Shown here in pieces: positions 42,832 to 50,876 of a stretch of 54,779 nt of DNA (position 1 is its first letter; every line of letters begins with the position of its first letter). This DNA is from Acidimicrobiales bacterium (GTDB lineage Bacteria; Actinomycetota; Acidimicrobiia; Acidimicrobiales; JAUJNH01): contig JAUJNH010000011.1 of assembly GCA_030448245.1 (NCBI GenBank), positions 1 to 54,779 of the forward strand. Reading direction: 5' to 3'. A program made the position numbers and the translations under genes. The notes under the pieces were generated by a model. The model made no database searches. It was not told the origin of the DNA and worked only from the letters and a program-made list of their open reading frames with translations.

Positions 42832-43800
42832 GTGTCGCCGCAGCCCGGCGGCTACGACGAGCTGAACCAGCACACCCGGGTGATCGTCGACGAGGCGCTG
42901 GCTCGGGGGATCGCGGTGGACGTGGTCGATCCCTCGCTCGGCGAGCTGTGCCTGCGGTTCGGCAGCCGCTCCGTCACCACCCTCGAGTCACTGTCCGAGC
43001 TCACCACCGCCGTCGCCTTCCGCCGCTGCGACGACAAGCTCCTCACCCGGCGGGCGCTCGAGCAGGCCAGCCTGCCGGTCGCTCCCGGGCAGGCCGCCAC
43101 CTTCGACCAGGCCGACCAGGACTTCCTCGACCGCCACCTCGACCTGGTGGTCAAGCCGTCGCGAGGGGAGGGGGGACGGGGGATCACCGTCGGGGTGACG
43201 ACGGCGCCGGCCCTGCACTGCGCCACCGACCTCGCCCGCCAGCACTGGCCGGACGTGCTGCTCGAGAAACGCTGCGAGGGCGAGGACCTCCGTGTGGTCG
43301 TGATCGACCACGAGGTGGTGGCGGCGGCCGTCCGGAGGCCCCCGATGGTCACCGGGACCGGGTCGCACACGCTCGGCCAGCTGATCGCCCGCTACAACGA
43401 GGAGCGGACCGTGGCGATGGGGGCGACGGCGACGGTCCCGCTGGACGGGGTGACCCGGGACACGCTCAGGGCAGCCGGTTTCGACGACATGGAGGAGGTG
43501 GTTCCGGATGGGGTGGTGGTCACGGTGCGCAGGACCGCCAACGTCCACACCGGCGGCACCATCGACGACGTCACGCCGGGCCTCCACCCCGGGCTCGGGC
43601 AGCTGGCGGTGGCGGCGGCCGAGGCTGTCGACCTGCCCGTGGCCGGAGTCGACCTCATCGTCGAAGCCGTCGACGCTCCCGGGGGCGTCGTCATCGAGGT
43701 CAACGAGCAGCCCGGTCTGGCCAACCACGAGCCGAACCCGACCGCGGAGCGCTTCGTCGACCTGCTCTTCCCGGAGACCCGAGTCGGCGCCCCGGGATGA
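42832..43800 (+). CDS. ATP-grasp ligase related to N-acetylglutaminylglutamine synthetase, GNAT domain absent
   Basis: 322 residues from GTG 42832, chosen because GGGGGGA lies about four bases upstream; an in-frame GTG at 42766 has no ribosome binding site. The start YDELNQHTRVIVDEALARGI, SVTTLESLSELTTAVAFRRC and DDKLLTRRALEQASLPVAPG, then the ATP-grasp core LDLVVKPSRGEGGRGITVGV, VLLEKRCEGEDLRVVVIDHE and the late Mg site GVVIEVNEQPGLANHE, match the C-terminal half of the NAGGN synthetase family (TIGR03103 type). That family normally has an N-terminal GNAT acetyltransferase half, absent here and not adjacent. It forms a unit with the AsnO-like gene 12 bases downstream. Confidence 0.87.
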   Translation: MSPQPGGYDELNQHTRVIVDEALARGIAVDVVDPSLGELCLRFGSRSVTTLESLSELTTAVAFRRCDDKLLTRRALEQASLPVAPGQAATFDQADQDFLDRHLDLVVKPSRGEGGRGITVGVTTAPALHCATDLARQHWPDVLLEKRCEGEDLRVVVIDHEVVAAAVRRPPMVTGTGSHTLGQLIARYNEERTVAMGATATVPLDGVTRDTLRAAGFDDMEEVVPDGVVVTVRRTANVHTGGTIDDVTPGLHPGLGQLAVAAAEAVDLPVAGVDLIVEAVDAPGGVVIEVNEQPGLANHEPNPTAERFVDLLFPETRVGAPG

Positions 43801-43812
43801 GGGCCTGAAACC

Positions 43813-45588
43813 GTGTGCGGGATCGCTGGCGAGCTGCGGGCCGACGGCCGCCCGGCCGATGTCGAGGCGGCGCTGCGCATGGCCTCCACGTTGGAGCCGC
43901 GCGGCCCCGACGGCTCCGGGGTCTGGAGCTACGGCCCGGTGGCGCTGGCCCACCGGCGGCTGGCCGTCATCGACCTGTCCCGCCGGGGAGATCAGCCGAT
44001 GTTCGACCCCGAGCTCGGCCTGGTGGTCGTCTTCAACGGCTGCATCTACAACCACCGGGCGCTGCGGCGCGAGCTGGAGGCCGCCGGCTACCGCTTCTTC
44101 TCGACCAGTGACACCGAGGTCCTGCTCAAGGCGTACCACCACTGGGGCGAGGGCTTCGTCGACCACCTGATCGGGATGTTCGCCCTGTGCATCGTCGAGC
44201 GCGACTCGGGCCGCGCCGTCTTCGCTCGGGACCGCCTGGGCGTCAAGCCCCTCTACCTGAGCGAGATGCCCGGCGGCGTCCGCTTCGCCTCGACCCTGCC
44301 CGCCCTGGTGGCCGGCGGGCAGGTGGACACCACGGTCGATCCCGTCGCCCTGCACCACTACCTCACCTTCCACGCGGTCGTCCCCGGCGAGCGCACGCTC
44401 CTCTCCGGCGTGAAGCGCCTCCCTCCCGCCACGATCCTGACGGTCGAGCCCGACGGGACCCGTCACCAGCGGCGGTACTGGGAGCTGCGGTGCGAGCCCG
44501 ACGACAGCCGGGCCGGGTGGGACGGGGCCGACTGGGAGGACGCGGTGATGGCTGGGCTCCAGGAGGCGGTCCGGCGCCGCCTGGAGTCGGACGTGCCGGT
44601 GGGGGTGCTGCTCTCTGGCGGTCTCGACTCGAGCCTGATCGTGGCCCTGCTGAGCGAGGCCGGCCAGAAGGACCTGTCGACGTTCAGCATCGGGTTCGAG
44701 ACCATCGGCGACGAGGAGGGCGACGAGTTCCGTTGGTCCGACGTCATCGCCGAGCAGTTCGGCACCGACCACCACCGGATCTTCGTGCCGACGGGCGAGG
44801 TCCTCGACGCCCTGCCCGCGGTCGTCGAGGCCATGAACGAGCCGATGGTCAGCCACGACGTGGTGGCCTTCTTCCTCCTCTCGCGTGAGGTGGCACGCTC
44901 AATCAAGGTCGTGCAGTCGGGCCAGGGCGCCGACGAGGTCTTCGCCGGCTACCACTGGTACCAGCCGCTGTTCGAGGACCGGACGTTGGGGGTCGACCGC
45001 TACTCCTCGGTCTTCTGCGACCGCACCCACGCCGAGATAGCCGCCGTCTTGAGCCCAGACCACCAGCTGCCGGCCGACGTCAGCCGCCAGTTCATCCGGG
45101 AGCACTTCGAGCGAGCGGGAGCGGCGACCGCCGTCGACCGGGCCCTGCGCCTCGACACCGAGGTGATGCTCGTCGAGGATCCCGTCAAGCGCGTCGACAA
45201 CATGACCATGGCGTGGGGCCTCGAGGCCAGGGTGCCGTTCCTCGATCACGAGCTCGTCGAGCTGGCCGGGGCGTGCCCGGCGGCGCTGAAGGTGGCGCAG
45301 GGCGGCAAGGGCATCCTGAAGGAGGTCTCTCGCCGGGTGCTGCCGACCGAGGTCATCGACCGCCCCAAGGGGTACTTCCCGGTCCCACCGCTCATCCACC
45401 TCGAGGGCCCCTACGTCGACCTCCTCCGGGACGCCCTCCACTCGCCGGCCGCCCGCCACCGCGGCCTGTTCGACGAGGGGCACGTCGAGCACCTGCTGTC
45501 CCAGCCCAACGAGCTGACCACCCTGCGCTACAACAAGCTGTGGGAGCTGGGCCTGCTCGAGCTGTGGCTCCAGACCCACGAGTTGTGA
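43813..45588 (+). CDS. Asparagine synthase-type amidotransferase, N-acetylglutaminylglutamine amidotransferase-like
   Basis: 591 residues. The N-terminal Ntn glutaminase starts MCGIAGEL, so Cys2 becomes the nucleophile; RGPDGSGVWSYGPVALAHRR and VVFNGCIYNHRALRRELEAA follow. The synthetase domain has the PPi loop SDVPVGVLLSGGLDSSLIVA (about residues 255-275), VQSGQGADEVFAGYHWYQPL and DPVKRVDNMTMAWGLEARVP FLDHELVE. The GYHWYQ and DNMTMAWGLE wording is specific to the NAGGN-type amidotransferases (TIGR03104/AsnO) rather than AsnB. It would transfer glutamine-derived ammonia to the C-terminal carboxyl of a dipeptide. Twelve bases after the ATP-grasp gene and 57 before the C26 gene, all on the same strand. 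Confidence 0.9.
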   Translation: MCGIAGELRADGRPADVEAALRMASTLEPRGPDGSGVWSYGPVALAHRRLAVIDLSRRGDQPMFDPELGLVVVFNGCIYNHRALRRELEAAGYRFFSTSDTEVLLKAYHHWGEGFVDHLIGMFALCIVERDSGRAVFARDRLGVKPLYLSEMPGGVRFASTLPALVAGGQVDTTVDPVALHHYLTFHAVVPGERTLLSGVKRLPPATILTVEPDGTRHQRRYWELRCEPDDSRAGWDGADWEDAVMAGLQEAVRRRLESDVPVGVLLSGGLDSSLIVALLSEAGQKDLSTFSIGFETIGDEEGDEFRWSDVIAEQFGTDHHRIFVPTGEVLDALPAVVEAMNEPMVSHDVVAFFLLSREVARSIKVVQSGQGADEVFAGYHWYQPLFEDRTLGVDRYSSVFCDRTHAEIAAVLSPDHQLPADVSRQFIREHFERAGAATAVDRALRLDTEVMLVEDPVKRVDNMTMAWGLEARVPFLDHELVELAGACPAALKVAQGGKGILKEVSRRVLPTEVIDRPKGYFPVPPLIHLEGPYVDLLRDALHSPAARHRGLFDEGHVEHLLSQPNELTTLRYNKLWELGLLELWLQTHEL

Positions 45589-45645
45589 CCTGACGGTCCC
45601 CAGCCTGTAATGGCTTCGAAACACGGGGTGGCGTACCCTCAGCCC

Positions 45646-46395
45646 ATGAGGCCCCGCATCGGCGTCACGAGCATCCGCAGCCTGGATGGGCCTCGCCTGG
45701 TCGAGCAGGTCAACCTCGTGTACTGCGACGCTGTCAAGCAGGCCGGCGGGCTCCCCTTCGTGCTTCCCGTGCTCGAGGAAGCGGATGCCATCGACGTGGT
45801 CGCCGGGCTCGACGGGCTGCTCCTCACGGGCGGCGGCGACGTGGCCGCCTGGTGCTTCGGCCGGGAGCCCCGACCGGAGGACACCGGTGTCGACTCGGCC
45901 CGCGACTGCTGGGAGATGGCGCTCGTCGCCGCGGCTGATGCCGCCGTCCTGCCGATCCTCGGCATCTGCCGGGGCGCCCAGCTCCTCAACGTGGCCGCCG
46001 GCGGAACGTTGCTCCAGCACCTCCCCGACAGCACCGACAGCCCCCACCGCGACACCGAGCGCGAGAGCGGCACGGTGCACCCGGTCGACCTGGAGCCGGC
46101 GAGCCTGCTGGCCTCGATCACCGGGGCAGGGCCGCTCGGCGTCAACAGCCTCCACCACCAGGCGGTCGACCAGATCGGCGTCGGCCTGCGCCCGGTCGCC
46201 TGGTCGCCCGACGGGGTGGTCGAGGCCATCGAGAGCGTCGACCGGCCCCAGCTGGGGGTCCAGTGGCATCCGGAGCTGCTGACCGCCCGGTTCGAGCAGG
46301 CCCAGCTGTTCGGCTGGCTGGTGTCGACCGCCGCTTCGAGGCTGGCCCCTCAGGTCGAGCCGGCCGTGGTCGGGCTGCTCGACGCCGTGGCCTGA
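45646..46395 (+). CDS. Gamma-glutamyl hydrolase, peptidase C26 family
   Basis: 249 residues from ATG 45646 (an in-frame ATG at 45610 adds 12 non-homologous residues). Class I amidotransferase fold: RPRIGVTSIRSLDGPRLV, GLDGLLLTGGGDVAAWCFG, the nucleophile elbow LPILGICRGAQLLNVAAGG (Cys108), then VNSLHHQAVDQIG and the His-x-Glu pair in LGVQWHPELL. It is closest to PuuD-type gamma-glutamyl-gamma-aminobutyrate hydrolases and folate gamma-glutamyl hydrolases. Next to a GCS2 ligase and a peptide amidotransferase, it could remove a gamma-glutamyl group from the product (turnover) or form it. The start lies 57 bases after the amidotransferase stop, on the same strand. Confidence 0.9.
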   Translation: MRPRIGVTSIRSLDGPRLVEQVNLVYCDAVKQAGGLPFVLPVLEEADAIDVVAGLDGLLLTGGGDVAAWCFGREPRPEDTGVDSARDCWEMALVAAADAAVLPILGICRGAQLLNVAAGGTLLQHLPDSTDSPHRDTERESGTVHPVDLEPASLLASITGAGPLGVNSLHHQAVDQIGVGLRPVAWSPDGVVEAIESVDRPQLGVQWHPELLTARFEQAQLFGWLVSTAASRLAPQVEPAVVGLLDAVA

Positions 46396-46437
46396 CCGCC
46401 CCCTTCCACGCAGGGCCTCGTCCCCTATCGTTCCGAC

Positions 46438-47379
46438 GTGGGGACCGGTTCGCTGCACCTGGCCCGGGCCGACGTGCACCACGGATGGGACCGGGACCGC
46501 CCCCCGCTCCTCACGGTCGCCTCCGGGGCCGAGCTCACGGTCGAGACCCAGGACGCGTCGGGCGGCCAGCTCGGGCCCGGCTCCACCTCTGCCTCGGTGG
46601 CCGAGCTCGACCTCGAGCGGGCCAACCCGGTCAACGGGCCGGTCTTCGTCACGGGCGCCCGGCCCGGCGACGTGCTGCAGGTCGAGATCCTCGCCGTCGA
46701 GCCGGGCCGCCACGGCTGGACGGCCCTCATCCCGGGCTTCGGCCTGCTGGCCGACGAGTTCCCCGACCCGTGGCTCCACGTCTGGGAGCTCGACGGCGGG
46801 GAAGCGGTCTTCGCCGACGGGATCACGGTGCCGCTGGCACCGTTCTGCGGGGTCCTCGGCGTGGCGCCGGCCGAAGCGGGGACCCACAGCGTCCTGCCCC
46901 CTCGGCGGGTGGGGGGCAACCTGGACACCCGCCAGCTGGGTCCCGGCTCCACCCTCTACCTGCCCATCGAGGTCGAAGGGGCGCTCTTCGGCGTGGGGGA
47001 CACCCACGCGGCCCAGGGCGACGGTGAGGTGTGCGGCACGGCGATCGAGGCGTCGATGACGGTGTCGCTGCGGCTGTCCGTTCGCCGGGATCTCGCCATC
47101 GACACCCCCGAGTTCGACGTCACCCGACCCCTCGAGCGGCCTACGGCTGCGGCGGCGGGCTACCACGCGACCACCGGGATCGGCCCCGACCTGATGGCGG
47201 CCACCCGCCAGAGCGTCGAGCGCATGATCGCCTACCTCGAGCGGCGGCACCGCCTGTCGCCCGAAGCGGCCTACGCCCTGTGCTCGGTGGCCGTGGACCT
47301 GCGGATCAGCGAGGTCGTCGACGCCCCGAACTGGGTCGTGTCGGCCTTCCTGCCGCAGGACCTTTTCCTGGCGACGTGA
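46438..47379 (+). CDS. Acetamidase/formamidase family amidase
   Basis: 313 residues from GTG 46438. FmdA/AmdA pattern: SGGQLGPGSTSASVAELDLE, NPVNGPVFVTGARPGDVLQV, LAPFCGVLGVAPAEAG, then PPRRVGGNLDTRQLGPGSTL, YLPIEVEGALFGVGDTHAAQ and GDGEVCGTAIEASMTVSLRL. The invariant Asn-Asp and His of the family (GNLDTR, GDTHAAQGDGE) are present. It hydrolyses short amides to acid and ammonia. Coming 42 bases after the C26 gene in the same orientation, it could recycle the amide of a peptide-amide product, or deal with formamide or acetamide. It is shorter than the fungal enzymes but normal for actinobacteria. The next gene is convergent. Confidence 0.9.
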   Translation: MGTGSLHLARADVHHGWDRDRPPLLTVASGAELTVETQDASGGQLGPGSTSASVAELDLERANPVNGPVFVTGARPGDVLQVEILAVEPGRHGWTALIPGFGLLADEFPDPWLHVWELDGGEAVFADGITVPLAPFCGVLGVAPAEAGTHSVLPPRRVGGNLDTRQLGPGSTLYLPIEVEGALFGVGDTHAAQGDGEVCGTAIEASMTVSLRLSVRRDLAIDTPEFDVTRPLERPTAAAAGYHATTGIGPDLMAATRQSVERMIAYLERRHRLSPEAAYALCSVAVDLRISEVVDAPNWVVSAFLPQDLFLAT

Positions 47380-47427
47380 CGCCGCCTCGCGGGCCGCCGA
47401 CGAGCGGCGACCGCGGTGACGTTTCGC

Positions 47428-48285
47428 CTAGGCCGGCGATGCCGGGATGGCGCGGACGTGCTGGAGGATGAGGTCGGTCAGCTCGTCGATCCGGGTGTCC
47501 GGGATCCAGTGGCCGGCGCCGTCCATCACCTCGAAGCGATACGGCCCCTCGACCTGCGCAGCGGTGGCCCGGGCCGCCACCGGGCCGAGCGCGATGTCGT
47601 TGGTGCCCCACACGTAGAGGGTCGGCACGGTGATCGACCCGACGGCCGCGGCGCGGCGGGGCGTCAGGGCTCGGTAGTAGCTGATCGCTGCCGCCAGCGC
47701 CCCCGGTCGCAGCATGGCCTCGACGCAGCCGGCGGCGCTGGCCGCGGGAAGCCCCGTGCCGCGCAGCATGCGCCGCAGGAGCGTCCCGTCGCGGAGCGTC
47801 AGCAGGCGCTCCGGGACCTGGGGGACCTGGAACAGCCCCAGGTACCACGACCGCCCCAGCTGGGAGCTGCGCCAGAGTGACGACGCGAAGGCCCGAGGGT
47901 GGGGTGTCGACACCGAGGTCAGGCTGCGGAGCCGGTCGGGGTGGGCGGCGGCGAGCGCCCAGCCGACGAGCCCGCCCCAGTCGTGGCCGACGAGGTGGAA
48001 GCCCTCGATGCCGAGGCCGTCGGCGATCCCGAGCACGTCGGCGACGAGGAGATCGAGGCCGTACTGGTCGACGTCGGTGGGCCGGGCGGTGGCCGCGTAG
48101 CCCCGCTGGTCGGCGGCGACGGCGCCCACGCCGGCGGCCGAGAGGCGGGCCAGGTAGGGCGACCACATCGCCGAGGTCTGCGGGAACCCGTGCAGGAAGA
48201 TGACCGTCTCGTGGTTGTCGAGCCCGGCCGTGCGCACGGGAAAGGTGAGCTCCCCGAGCGGCACCTCCACCACGCTCTCAGCCAC
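47428..48285 (-). CDS. Alpha/beta hydrolase, epoxide hydrolase/haloalkane dehalogenase-like
   Basis: 285 residues from GTG 48283-48285. It has the HGFP oxyanion motif (residues 32-35), an Asp nucleophile at 102 in LVGHDWGGLVGWALAAAHPD, a cap domain (about 135-205), and the late acid and His (GTNDIAL, GAGHWIPDTR). The GHDWGG elbow and HGFPQTSAMW are typical of soluble epoxide hydrolases, with dehalogenases as an alternative. The start overlaps the AMMECR1 stop by eight bases, so it is the last gene of the radical SAM/MEMO/AMMECR1 operon. Whether it works in the same process is unknown; the coupling is the only link. Confidence 0.9.
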   Translation of the reverse strand: MAESVVEVPLGELTFPVRTAGLDNHETVIFLHGFPQTSAMWSPYLARLSAAGVGAVAADQRGYAATARPTDVDQYGLDLLVADVLGIADGLGIEGFHLVGHDWGGLVGWALAAAHPDRLRSLTSVSTPHPRAFASSLWRSSQLGRSWYLGLFQVPQVPERLLTLRDGTLLRRMLRGTGLPAASAAGCVEAMLRPGALAAAISYYRALTPRRAAAVGSITVPTLYVWGTNDIALGPVAARATAAQVEGPYRFEVMDGAGHWIPDTRIDELTDLILQHVRAIPASPA

Positions 48286-48919
48286 GTCGAGGGTCGTACC
48301 CGGAACCGGCCACCCGTTCGGGCCGGTCACCGGCACGGCGGGACAGCTTGTCGGCCGTGAAGCGCCACGCTCGCATGCCCGGCGGCCACGTGCCCGGCGG
48401 GAGGCCGGCCTTGCGCTGGAGGTGGTCCAGGAAGTCGGTCCGGTCGGGGAGCTTGGCCCAGACCGAGGGGAGGAACAGGCCGTGGCGGGTGCCGGCGGCG
48501 ATCTGGAGGCCGTCGACACCGGGCCGGAGCTGATCCAGGACCTCCTGCCGGGAGGCGGCGGGGATGGGCGCCAGGGGTGAAAGCACCGAGACCTCGATGG
48601 TGAGCCCGTCGTAGTCGCCCAGCCGCAGCCGGGGGAGCCGCGGGTCGGCGAAGGCGGCCGACCGGGCGCACCGGGCCACCGCCCGGCCGACGGGCTCGTC
48701 GGTGGCGATGGTCCCGATGCAGCCGTTGAGCTCGCCGTCCACGGTCAGGGTGACGAAGACGCCTCGAGGCTCCCGCAGCGCCGGCGGCAGCTCGCTGGTG
48801 CCGGGCCGCGCCAGCGGCCGCCCCCGCAGGCCGTCGACGACGGCGGCCTCGGCCAGATCGAGGAGGATGGCCGCCTCGGGCGCCGGCAGCGAGAGGTCAG
48901 GCGATGGCAAAGGCGCCAT
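48278..48919 (-). CDS. AmmeMemoRadiSam system protein A (AMMECR1 domain)
   Basis: 213 residues from ATG 48917-48919. AMMECR1 fold: RGVFVTLTVDGELNGCIGTI at residues 45-70 (the invariant LRGCIG-like motif, here LNGCIG), AVARCARSAAFADPRLPRLR, LTIEVSVLSPLAPIP, then GLFLPSVWAKLPDRTDFLDH and LQRKAGLPPGTW. It starts within the end of the MEMO gene (23-base overlap) and overlaps the hydrolase start by eight bases. The domain is conserved in all three kingdoms without an established activity; in bacteria it occurs in the AmmeMemoRadiSam trio. The Arg-to-Asn change in the central motif is a small deviation from the usual LRGCIG. Confidence 0.92.
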   Translation of the reverse strand: MAPLPSPDLSLPAPEAAILLDLAEAAVVDGLRGRPLARPGTSELPPALREPRGVFVTLTVDGELNGCIGTIATDEPVGRAVARCARSAAFADPRLPRLRLGDYDGLTIEVSVLSPLAPIPAASRQEVLDQLRPGVDGLQIAAGTRHGLFLPSVWAKLPDRTDFLDHLQRKAGLPPGTWPPGMRAWRFTADKLSRRAGDRPERVAGSGYDPRRG

Positions 48920-49700
48920 AGCCCACCACCCGGTCCCGGTCGCCCGCGGTGTCACCGGAGCTCCGCAGGTCGAGCTGCTCCACCGTCAGGTGCCGAGCGC
49001 GAGCGGCGGCCAGCAGGCCCCGCAGTGCGTGCGCCCCGCAGGCTGCCCGGTCACCGACGGACTCGAGGTCGGCTGCCGCGATGGCGGTGGCCGTCCGCTG
49101 GTCCAGCTCGCGGGCCTCGTCGTACGGCCGGTAGTGCGAGAGGTCGGTGCTGGCCACGATCACCGTCTCGGGGCCGCCCCACACGGCGTCGAGCACCTCG
49201 GCCACGTCCTCGGCCGGGCCGCGCCCCACGGCCAGCGGCAGCACCTCGAACGAGTCGAGCACCACCTGGAGGAAGGGGAGCTGCACCTCGAGGCTGTGCT
49301 CGGCGGCGTGGGCCGCGTCGGTGACGGTCACGTGAGGGACGGCCAGCACCGCCCGGCGAGCCTCGTCGGCCACCGAGACCAGCCCGAGCGGGGTCCGGAA
49401 GGCGTCGCTGCTCGGCACGGCGAGCCCATCGAGCGGAAAGCGGTGGCTGGGCCCCAGCAGGACGATCCGCCGGATCACGTCCCGTCCCGGGCCGAGGCGA
49501 AGGTAGGCCGACGCGGCGACGGGGCCGGAGTAGACGTAGCCGGCGTGGGGCACCACGAGCGCCTTTGGCGCCGCCCCGCCGTCCAGCGCCGGCGGGCGGG
49601 CGTCGGCGAACGAGGCACGGATCGCCTCGAGCAGGGCGTCGGGCCTGGCCGGGTAGAAGGTGCCGGCCACCGCAGGCGGCCGGATCGAGAGCTCGCTCAT
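48897..49700 (-). CDS. AmmeMemoRadiSam system protein B (MEMO-like)
   Basis: 267 residues from ATG 49698-49700, with an ideal AGGAGGT eight bases upstream. MEMO family landmarks: RPPAVAGTFYPARPDALLEA, LVVPHAGYVYSGPVAASAYL, IVLLGPSHRFPLDG, AAEHSLEVQLPFLQVVL, IVASTDLSHYRPYDEARELD and VGYGAFAIA. Metal-site His residues (PHAGY, GPSH, EHSLE, SHY) are in place; MEMO1 is a copper-binding, dioxygenase-like protein, and the bacterial role is unknown. Its start shares a base with the radical SAM stop (TGATG), so the products are made in a coupled way. Confidence 0.93.
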   Translation of the reverse strand: MSELSIRPPAVAGTFYPARPDALLEAIRASFADARPPALDGGAAPKALVVPHAGYVYSGPVAASAYLRLGPGRDVIRRIVLLGPSHRFPLDGLAVPSSDAFRTPLGLVSVADEARRAVLAVPHVTVTDAAHAAEHSLEVQLPFLQVVLDSFEVLPLAVGRGPAEDVAEVLDAVWGGPETVIVASTDLSHYRPYDEARELDQRTATAIAAADLESVGDRAACGAHALRGLLAAARARHLTVEQLDLRSSGDTAGDRDRVVGYGAFAIA

Positions 49701-50788
49701 CACCGACCTCCTGAACCGGATCGACCCAGGATGACCGGCTGGCGCCGGGGGCCCCACCCGCCCGCCGGCCCGTCGAACACGCCCGGCAGGCGGGTCCCGC
49801 AGCGCGCGCAGTGGCCGGCGTCGTCGAGCCGGTAGTCGCCCAGCTGGTACCAGTCGCGCTGGATCAGCCGGTCTCCGCAGTGGTGGCAGAAGGTGCTCTG
49901 CCCGGCTGTGTCGTGCACGTTGCCCGTGTACGCGTGGCGCACGCCGTTGGCCAGGGCGATGCGGCGGGCCCGGGTCAGCGTCTCGGGCGGGGTCGGCGGC
50001 CGGTCCAGCATCTTGAAGTCCGGGTGGAACGCCGTGAAGTGCATGGGCACGTCGGGGCCCAGGTGCTCCACCACCCACCTCGTCATGGCGTCGATCTCGC
50101 TGTCGCTGTCGTTGAGACCGGGGATGAGCAGGGTCGTCAGCTCGAACCAGACGCCGGTCTCGTGCAGGTACTCGAGCGTCTCCAGCACCGCCCCCAGCTC
50201 GCCGCCGCACACGTGGCGGTAGAAGTCCTCGGTGAACCCCTTGAGGTCGACGTTGGCCGCGTCGAGGTGGCCGTACAGCTCGGCCCGGGGCTCGGGGCAG
50301 ATGTAGCCGGCCGTCACCGCCACGGCCTTCACCCCGATGTCGTGGCAGGCATCGGCCACGTCGATGGCGTACTCGAGGAAGATCGTGGGGTCGTTGTAGG
50401 TGAAGGCCACGCTGCGGCAGCCCAGCTGCTTGGCCGCCCGGGCGATGCCCTCGGGCGAGGCGGCGTCGGCCAGGGTGTCCATCTCCTTCGACTTGGAGAT
50501 GTCCCAGTTCTGACAGAAGCGGCAGGCCAGGTTGCACCCGGCGGTGCCGAACGAGAGGATCGACGTGCCGGGCAGGAAGTGGTTCAGCGGCTTCTTCTCG
50601 ACGGGGTCGACGCAGAAGCCGCTGGAACGGCCGTAGGTGGTGAGGACGACCTCGTCACCCTCCCTGGCCCGGACGAAGCACAGCCCCCGCTGGCCGTCGC
50701 GCAGCTTGCAGGCCCGCGGGCACACGTCGCACTGGACACGGCCGTCGTCCAGCGGGTGCCAGTGGCGCGTGGGCACAGTGGCGTCCAT
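49700..50788 (-). CDS. AmmeMemoRadiSam system radical SAM protein
   Basis: 362 residues from ATG 50786-50788, which matches the family start (an open frame continues upstream into the glgC promoter but is not homologous). An N-terminal cysteine cluster [20 protein letters not shown] precedes the radical SAM core with [20 protein letters not shown], giving Cys85, Cys89 and Cys92 in a CX3CX2C motif. [38 protein letters not shown] and [20 protein letters not shown] follow. A C-terminal zinc-ribbon-like part has CHHCGD and CARCG. It belongs with the pyruvate-formate-lyase activating-enzyme-like class. It starts the four-gene operon and is divergent from glgC across 88 bases. Confidence 0.94.
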   Translation of the reverse strand: MDATVPTRHWHPLDDGRVQCDVCPRACKLRDGQRGLCFVRAREGDEVVLTTYGRSSGFCVDPVEKKPLNHFLPGTSILSFGTAGCNLACRFCQNWDISKSKEMDTLADAASPEGIARAAKQLGCRSVAFTYNDPTIFLEYAIDVADACHDIGVKAVAVTAGYICPEPRAELYGHLDAANVDLKGFTEDFYRHVCGGELGAVLETLEYLHETGVWFELTTLLIPGLNDSDSEIDAMTRWVVEHLGPDVPMHFTAFHPDFKMLDRPPTPPETLTRARRIALANGVRHAYTGNVHDTAGQSTFCHHCGDRLIQRDWYQLGDYRLDDAGHCARCGTRLPGVFDGPAGGWGPRRQPVILGRSGSGGR

Positions 50789-50876
50789 CGAACGGAAGAA
50801 CGGCTGGGCCGGCGCGGCGTATTCCGCAGCGAAGCCGCCAGGCGCGCGGCCCCGGGGGGAGCGATACGGTGCACCC

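Noticed and set aside
42988..44856. 622-codon open frame on the minus strand
   Set aside because: Antisense to the ATP-grasp and amidotransferase genes, with low-complexity composition.
44899..47250. 783-codon open frame on the minus strand
   Set aside because: It is antisense to three well-supported genes (AsnO-like, C26, acetamidase) and has no motif; it is a codon-bias shadow.
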